A stretch of 64,000 nt of DNA, taken from Pseudooceanicola batsensis HTCC2597. GTDB lineage: Bacteria > Pseudomonadota > Alphaproteobacteria > Rhodobacterales > Rhodobacteraceae. Position 1 is the stretch's first letter; every line of letters begins with the position of its first letter. The position numbers and the translations under genes are program-made. The stretch is from assembly GCF_000152725.1 (NCBI RefSeq), contig NZ_AAMO01000007.1:62001-126000 (forward strand), given 5' to 3'. Shown piece by piece: positions 59,299-64,000 of this stretch. Under the pieces are notes generated by a model. That model saw nothing but the letters and a program-made list of their open reading frames with translations. It was not told where the DNA came from and did not search any database.

Positions 59299-60129
59299 TT
59301 AGTGCCAGGCGGTTTCATCAGGACCCTCTTCAAGCCCCGAAGGATAGCCTAGCGCTCTGGAAAGCCGTTCGGCCGCTGTCTTGGCCGCGGCCACATAGCT
59401 TTTTTCGTTTCGTTTGGCGCGCTCCAGGGGGGCGCCGATCACCAAGGCCCCTGCCAGGTTTCCGTCAGCACGAAAGACCGGCACCCCGAAACCCGCAGCA
59501 TCGACATGCGCCGTGCCGGCCGTGCTGGCATACCCCGATTTGCGAATCTGAGAGATTATCCGCCGCAGTTCATTTTCGTCGACGATGGAGTTGGGCGTAA
59601 GGGGCTTCAACTCGGTGCGCCGAAAGTAGTCGTCCAGTTCCTGCTGCGTGTCGAAAGCCAGCATGACCAGCCCCGACGCCGAACAGAAAAGCGGCCGATT
59701 GATCCCCTGCTGGGCAACGTATCGAACGGGCTGGGGGCTTTCGACCACCGACGAATAAACGACATTCTCGCCATCCCGGACGGCAAACAGGATGGTTTCG
59801 CCCGTCTCCTTGACCACATCGCTCATCACCCCGCGCAGCACCGCCTCGAACGGGTGGTTGGTCAGGATCGACTGGGCGAACTGAAAGATCCTCGGGCCCA
59901 GAAAGTAATTGTCTTCCTCGCGCATCAGGTACCCCTTCTCGGTGAGAGGGCGAAGAAGCACCAGCAAACTGCTTTTGGGGCAACCAATCGCGTTGCTGAG
60001 TTCCGAAAGAGACATGTGCCGTTTGCTGTACGCCAACAGGTCGAAAAGCGCGAGGATACGGGTCAGAGACCGGGGCGCGCCTGATCTGTCTCCGGCGGCT
60101 TCAGCTCGGTCAGATCGCGCGGTTTTCAT
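59299..60129 (-). CDS. IclR-family transcriptional regulator
   Basis: This 276-aa regulator has the N-terminal winged helix (about 20-85, MSLSELSNAIGCPKSSLLVLLRPL) and the effector domain with NRPLFCSASGLVMLAF and GYASTAGTAHVDAAGFGVPVF. It is the second gene of a leftward pair after the MaoC-like gene, with a 34-bp gap. It is the only regulator in the third module, so it is the best candidate to bind the three CACATATGTG sites, one of which lies upstream of its own unit. Confidence 0.88.
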   Translation of the reverse strand: MKTARSDRAEAAGDRSGAPRSLTRILALFDLLAYSKRHMSLSELSNAIGCPKSSLLVLLRPLTEKGYLMREEDNYFLGPRIFQFAQSILTNHPFEAVLRGVMSDVVKETGETILFAVRDGENVVYSSVVESPQPVRYVAQQGINRPLFCSASGLVMLAFDTQQELDDYFRRTELKPLTPNSIVDENELRRIISQIRKSGYASTAGTAHVDAAGFGVPVFRADGNLAGALVIGAPLERAKRNEKSYVAAAKTAAERLSRALGYPSGLEEGPDETAWH

Positions 60130-60163
60130 AATCGTGTCTCCAGTGCCGTTATCCGGAACACGC

Positions 60164-60646
60164 CTATGCCTCTCCCGGCTCAGTATCCGTCGTGCGTGCC
60201 TTGATCATCCGCAACGGCGTATACTCCAATACCTGCTCTCCAGTTTGCTTGAACACCTTGTTTCGCGTCCGCACCAGTCCTCGGTTCGGCCGACTCTTCG
60301 ACCGGCGCGATTCGATTACCTCCACTTCGCAATGGATGGTGTCCCCCGCGAACGTGGGTCCCATGACCTTAAGTTCCATGTCCAGAAAGGCAAAGCCCGT
60401 ATGTTGCATTGTGGATTGGGTCAAGAGCCCTTCCATGAAAGTGTAGACCAGCGCACCTGGAGCGGCGAAACCGGGAATGTTGGATTCCTTCTCGCGGAAG
60501 TCGCTATTGATGAACAAGACCTCAAGCATGCCGGTGACGCTGACAAAATTCGTGATGTCGGCTTCGGTCACGGTGCGGCCAATGGTCCGAAACCTGCGCC
60601 CGACCGGTAAATCTTCGTAGCAAAATCCGAGTCCTACAGTTTCCAT
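60164..60646 (-). CDS. MaoC-like hotdog hydratase/dehydratase
   Basis: This 160-aa single hotdog protein starts MGLGFCYEDLPVG-like (METVGLGFCYEDLPVGRRF) with RTVTEADITNFVSVTGMLEVLFINSDF, the usual position of the MaoC hydratase helix; the catalytic D-x-x-x-x-H appears as N-S-D-F without the His, so activity on enoyl-CoA is uncertain. FAFLDMELKVMGPTFAGDTIHCEVEV is typical of the family. It is divergent from the paired dehydrogenase genes at 60966 and likely serves the same substrate. Confidence 0.8.
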   Translation of the reverse strand: METVGLGFCYEDLPVGRRFRTIGRTVTEADITNFVSVTGMLEVLFINSDFREKESNIPGFAAPGALVYTFMEGLLTQSTMQHTGFAFLDMELKVMGPTFAGDTIHCEVEVIESRRSKSRPNRGLVRTRNKVFKQTGEQVLEYTPLRMIKARTTDTEPGEA

Positions 60647-60965
60647 TCCGCAAAATTCCCTTGATCAGTTCCATTTTCTGAGAGGGTTCGGCCACACCTG
60701 TCCTGCGCCCGGAACACGCCCCGGTTTTTCAAGGTTAGGCGGCAAGCTCGGCAACAATCAATCGACCGCCTCGTTTTTTACGGCTTTCACGCCGATTGAG
60801 CACATTCTTGATGAATCACATCCTTCGCTCCATGGACCGCTTTTCGGCACCACAGCACATATGTGGTTTCGCGCGGCTGGTGCCGGATAGCGTTTGGGAC
60901 ATACCGAGCGCTGAACTACCCTTTCGTGAGTGGGCAACCAATGCCATGATCCGAAGGGCACCAGC
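60647..60965. other. Divergent intergenic region, third module
   Basis: No gene is visible in these 319 bp. They hold a CACATATGTG palindrome (60856-60865) and should contain the promoters of the leftward MaoC/IclR pair and the rightward dehydrogenase unit. The stretch 60740-60830 is less GC-rich than the flanking genes. Confidence 0.6.
60856..60865. promoter_or_regulatory. CACATATGTG palindrome, copy 3
   Basis: This third copy lies 101 bp before the rightward dehydrogenase start and 210 bp before the leftward MaoC start. Together with copies at 53520 and 55439 it marks the main promoter regions of the third module. Confidence 0.6.
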
Positions 60966-62078
60966 ATGAATTTCGGTTTTTCCGACGAACAGGATGCTAT
61001 ACGCGACACACTGGCACGAATGCTGAGCGATTACGCCACTCTCGCGGTGGTGCATGACTGTCTTGAGACTGCCGAAGGGTTCGATTCCGCAACATGGGCC
61101 GCCTTGGCGGGCGGCGGATGGCTGGGTCTTGCGATTGCCGAAGACTACGGGGGTTCGGCGATGGGGGCGGTCGAACTGGCCGTTGTCGCCGAAGAGATTG
61201 GCCGCAGCCTGGCCGCCGTACCCTTTGCCCCGGTTCTTGGCCTGGCGACCCCGGCGATTCAGGACTTGGGCACGCAAAGTCAAAAAGGAAAGCTGTTGCC
61301 GGGCATCGCCGAAGGCCGCCTGATCGTCGCCACCGCGCTTGCCGAGGATGGAGGGTCTGCACCAGAAAGGGTCTCCGCAAAAGTGGTGCAGGACCGCCTT
61401 TCTGGACGCAAATCACCAGTTTTTTTTGCAGCCGATGCGTCATTTGCATTGGTCGCTGCGCTGGACGAAGGCGGCACCGTGCGCCTTTATCTGGCGGATC
61501 TTTCCGATCCTTCAGTGTCGATCAATCCGCAGGATGCGATCGACCGGACACGTCCGGCAGCCGAAATCGTCTTTCACGGTGCGCCGGTTGAAGTGCTGCC
61601 CGGTTCCGATCCCGCGGCGATCCGGACCCTTCTGGACGGCGCCGCAGTGCTGGCTGCCTTCGAACAGATCGGTCTGGCCGAACGCGCGCTTTCACTGACC
61701 AGAGACTATGCCTGCGAGCGGCAGGCATTCGGACGCCAGATCGGCAGTTTTCAGGCGGTCAAACACCGGCTCGCGGACATGTTCGCCAAGATCGAACTGG
61801 CACGGTCCAATGCCTTTTTCGGTGCGTGGGCGCTGGCGAGCGGGGATAACCGACTGGCCGAAGCCGCGGCTGTGGCGCGCCTCTCCGCACTCGTTGCAGT
61901 GCAATTCGCCACCGAGGAATCGGTGCAACTTCACGGCGGGATCGGATTCACCTGGGCCGCCGACCCGCACTTGTTTCTGCGGCGCGGCTGGCAATTGAAG
62001 GCCGAACTCGGTCCCGCCGATCTTTGGCGCGATCGGTTGCTTTGCGAACTGGCGAACGGACCAGCGGCCGCTAACTGA
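60966..62078 (+). CDS. Acyl-CoA dehydrogenase, FadE27-like chain of a heteromer
   Basis: This 370-aa protein has a degenerate middle domain (ATALAEDGGSAPERVSAKVV instead of the usual T-E-P-x-x-G-S-D) and the C-terminal QLHGGIGFTWAADPHLFLRR typical of the short chain of heteromeric acyl-CoA dehydrogenases. The partner chain is encoded 16 bp downstream. The ATG at 60966 follows GAAGGGCACCAGC; a start further upstream is unlikely. Confidence 0.87.
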   Translation: MNFGFSDEQDAIRDTLARMLSDYATLAVVHDCLETAEGFDSATWAALAGGGWLGLAIAEDYGGSAMGAVELAVVAEEIGRSLAAVPFAPVLGLATPAIQDLGTQSQKGKLLPGIAEGRLIVATALAEDGGSAPERVSAKVVQDRLSGRKSPVFFAADASFALVAALDEGGTVRLYLADLSDPSVSINPQDAIDRTRPAAEIVFHGAPVEVLPGSDPAAIRTLLDGAAVLAAFEQIGLAERALSLTRDYACERQAFGRQIGSFQAVKHRLADMFAKIELARSNAFFGAWALASGDNRLAEAAAVARLSALVAVQFATEESVQLHGGIGFTWAADPHLFLRRGWQLKAELGPADLWRDRLLCELANGPAAAN

Positions 62079-62094
62079 CAAGGACACTGAACGA

Positions 62095-63321
62095 ATGGAT
62101 TTCAGCGATAGCCCAGAAGAAGCCGCATTCCGCGCCAAAGCGAGCGACTGGCTGGATGCCAACGCGACTCGCCGCGATGGCAGCGAAAAGGCACAGGATC
62201 ATTTCATGGCCCGCGATGCCGACGAAGTTGCCCGCGCGCGCGACTGGCAAGCGCGAAAAGCCGAGGCGGGCTGGGCGGGGCTGACATGGCCCCGCGCGTT
62301 CGGCGGTCGTGATGCCACCCCGATCGAGCAGGTGATCTGGAATCAGGAGGAAGGACGCTATGCCGTACCGCCCAACGTCTTTCTGATCGGGATTGGGCTG
62401 GTCGGGCCTACGGTCATGATTCACGGCACCGATGACCAGAAAACCACATTCCTGCCCCGTGCCCTCACGGGCGAAGACATCTGGTGCCAGCTGTTTTCCG
62501 AACCCGCCGCCGGGTCCGATCTGGCCGGTATCCGCACCCGGGCGCGCCGCGAAGGCGACGAATGGGTGATTTCCGGTCAGAAGGTGTGGACCTCGGGGGC
62601 ACATTATTCCACCCACGGCATCCTGTTGGCGCGCACAGATCCACAGGTGCCCAAGCACAAGGGGATGACCATGTTCCTTGTGAACATGTCCGACCCGGCC
62701 ATCGAAACCCGTCCAATTCGCCAGATTTCGGGCAGCTCCAGCTTCAACGAGGTGTTCATCGACGACCTGCGCGTGGCAGACAGCGCCCGCCTGGGCGGTG
62801 AATCCGAAGGGTGGAAGGTGGCGCTGACCACACTCATGAATGAACGGTTCAGCATTTCCGTCGGCCGGGCCAGTGGCGGCGCACGGGCCGAGGAATTGAT
62901 CGATCTGGCCACCCGTGTCGAACGGAACGGCCGCCCGGCCTTCGAGGACGGCGAAGTGCGCGCACGCATTGCCGATTTTATCGCACGGCAACGCGGGCTG
63001 GAATTCACCTCCTACCGGGTCATGACATCACTGTCGCGCGGCGATGCGCCGGGTGAAGAGGGCTCGATCGGAAAACTGCTGCTGGGCAAGCTGCGGCAAG
63101 AAATGGGCGCTTTCGGGATGGAACTGGCCGGAACTGCGGCCGGTATATCGGCCAAATCTGGAGATGACGTGGCGCGCTGGCGAAACGAATACCTGACCGC
63201 GCCGGGCAACCGCATTGCCGGGGGATCTGACGAGATCCAGCGCACAATCATCGGAGAACGCATTCTCGGACTGCCGCCTGAAATACGCGTGGATAAGGAT
63301 GTCGCGTTTTCAGAGCTGTGA
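62095..63321 (+). CDS. Acyl-CoA dehydrogenase, FadE26-like chain of a heteromer
   Basis: This 408-aa protein has FSEPAAGSDLAGIRTRA, KVWTSGAHYSTHGILLART, PKHKGMTMFLVNM, and ends in IAGGSDEIQRTIIGERILGLP. These are marks of the complete chain in alpha2beta2 dehydrogenases acting on bulky or branched acyl-CoAs. It pairs with the chain at 60966, giving the module a second heteromeric dehydrogenase besides 56951/58006. A TAXI binding protein gene follows after 49 bp. Confidence 0.9.
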   Translation: MDFSDSPEEAAFRAKASDWLDANATRRDGSEKAQDHFMARDADEVARARDWQARKAEAGWAGLTWPRAFGGRDATPIEQVIWNQEEGRYAVPPNVFLIGIGLVGPTVMIHGTDDQKTTFLPRALTGEDIWCQLFSEPAAGSDLAGIRTRARREGDEWVISGQKVWTSGAHYSTHGILLARTDPQVPKHKGMTMFLVNMSDPAIETRPIRQISGSSSFNEVFIDDLRVADSARLGGESEGWKVALTTLMNERFSISVGRASGGARAEELIDLATRVERNGRPAFEDGEVRARIADFIARQRGLEFTSYRVMTSLSRGDAPGEEGSIGKLLLGKLRQEMGAFGMELAGTAAGISAKSGDDVARWRNEYLTAPGNRIAGGSDEIQRTIIGERILGLPPEIRVDKDVAFSEL

Positions 63322-63370
63322 TCCGAAGGGGAGACGTCCGGGACCAACGACCAACAAGGAGGAGAAAACC

Positions 63371-64000
63371 ATGAAGTTCAAGATAACTGGTATCGCTGCC
63401 GCATGTCTGGCAATTGCGACCTCGGCGGGCGCACAAGACATCGATCTGCCTGACGTGATCGCGTGGTCGGCCTATGACACGGGATCGGCCGGTCATGCCC
63501 ATTCCATTGCCATCGGCAACATGATGCGCAGCAATTACGGATCGACGGTCCGCGTGCTTCCGGGACGGAACGATGTCTCGCGCATGACGCCTCTCAAGAA
63601 CGGGACGGTCGATTACTGCCTGTGCGGTATCGCCTCCTATTTCGCGGCCGAAGGGGTTTTCCTTTTTGCTGCGCCTGAATGGGGGCCGCAGCCGATCCGG
63701 GCAGTTCTTCAGGCCGTTGGCAACTACGGACTGGGTGTCGCTGTCGCCGCCGATGCGAGCATCGACACGATCGCAGATCTCAAGGGGAAACGGGTCGCTC
63801 GCGCCGTCAGCTCTCCCGCGATTGACAACAACATGGAAGGTCTTCTGGCCTTTGCCGACCTGACATGGGACGACGTGGAGGCGGTGGAATTTTCGGGCTA
63901 TGTGAACTCTCTCAAGGGCATTCTGGAAGATCGTGTCGATGCGGCCTTTGCTCTGACGACGACCACTGTGAACTACCAGATCGAGTCGAGCCCACGCGGC
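63371..64000 (+). CDS. TAXI-family TRAP solute-binding protein (partial, cut by window end)
   Basis: The frame is open for 210 codons to the window edge. It starts after a GGAGGAGAAAACC ribosome site with a signal peptide (MKFKITGIAAACLAIATSAG, cleavage likely after AGA-Q). The mature part includes YDTGSAGHAHSIAIGNMM, LKNGTVDYCLCG and IADLKGKRVARAVSS, which fit TAXI-type binding proteins. It would feed a TRAP permease, either one encoded beyond the window or the fused permease at 48657. It differs clearly from the TAXI protein at 50688, so a second ligand is possible. Confidence 0.85.
   Translation, partial: MKFKITGIAAACLAIATSAGAQDIDLPDVIAWSAYDTGSAGHAHSIAIGNMMRSNYGSTVRVLPGRNDVSRMTPLKNGTVDYCLCGIASYFAAEGVFLFAAPEWGPQPIRAVLQAVGNYGLGVAVAADASIDTIADLKGKRVARAVSSPAIDNNMEGLLAFADLTWDDVEAVEFSGYVNSLKGILEDRVDAAFALTTTTVNYQIESSPRG

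Noticed and set aside
1..64000. CRISPR arrays, tRNA, rRNA, riboswitches, phage or plasmid replication genes
   Set aside because: I looked for repeat-spacer patterns, tRNA-like cloverleaf ends and typical gene families and found nothing convincing in any part of the window.

Overview
The window looks like a chromosomal catabolic region of an alphaproteobacterium, most likely a member of the Rhodobacteraceae (roseobacter type). This rests on high GC, codon use rich in GCC/GGC/CTG, TAXI-type TRAP and branched-chain ABC uptake systems, and a very high density of acyl-CoA enzymes. The genus is an inference. No rRNA, tRNA, CRISPR or phage genes were seen. Nearly all of the 64 kb encodes uptake, CoA activation and breakdown of carboxylic acids: ten intact acyl-CoA dehydrogenases plus one wreck, four AMP-forming and two NDP-forming acyl-CoA ligases, two CaiB-type CoA-transferases and one two-subunit CoA-transferase, hotdog hydratases, crotonases, thiolase-fold enzymes and lyases.

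Module 1 (1-32.5 kb) has four transcription units. (a) A BadH-like SDR, an Acs-type ligase, an NmrA-like protein, an AraC regulator and a hotdog thioesterase (198-5047). (b) A leftward ligase and dienoyl-CoA-reductase-like flavoprotein (8067-11656). (c) A rightward 11-gene operon (11740-24610) with three acyl-CoA dehydrogenases, a crotonase, a PaaK-like ligase, a biotin-dependent acyl-CoA carboxylase, an HMG-CoA-lyase-like enzyme, an SDR, a citryl-CoA-lyase-like enzyme and a MaoC/FAS1-like dehydratase. (d) A Liv-type ABC importer operon carrying its own acyl-CoA ligase and an SDR (24709-32461). The promoters of a, b/c and d share one 14-bp operator, CTAACA-N2-TGTTAG. A carboxylase plus two different lyases for tertiary 3-hydroxyacyl-CoAs points to a beta-branched or alicyclic acid of isoprenoid type. 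The substrate itself cannot be read from sequence.

Between a and b lies a patchwork of about 3 kb (5048-8046). It holds gene fragments, an IS21-like end, an intact MarR / DoxX / glutathione-transferase unit with its own operator pair, and a second, broken copy of the 3' end of the thioesterase gene.

Module 2 (32.5-48.6 kb) holds a CoA-transferase, a crotonase, a true thiolase and an acyl-CoA dehydrogenase, then a broken acyl-CoA dehydrogenase and an IclR regulator. After these come two divergent operons. The leftward one is CoA-transferase, dehydrogenase and one-chain NDP-forming ligase. The rightward one is a split NDP-forming ligase, MaoC hydratase, acyl-CoA dehydrogenase, a Cys-less thiolase homologue of the Ltp2 retro-aldolase type and its DUF35 partner. 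The rightward operon could take a free acid all the way to carbon-carbon cleavage.

Module 3 (48.6-64 kb) combines a TAXI-TRAP transporter, a two-subunit CoA-transferase of the glutaconate/IpdAB type, an unidentified polytopic membrane protein, an MmgE/PrpD protein, two paired acyl-CoA dehydrogenases, a MaoC hydratase, an IclR regulator and the start of a second TAXI binding protein at the right edge. Three identical CACATATGTG palindromes sit in its three main promoter regions and suggest a second, separate regulon.
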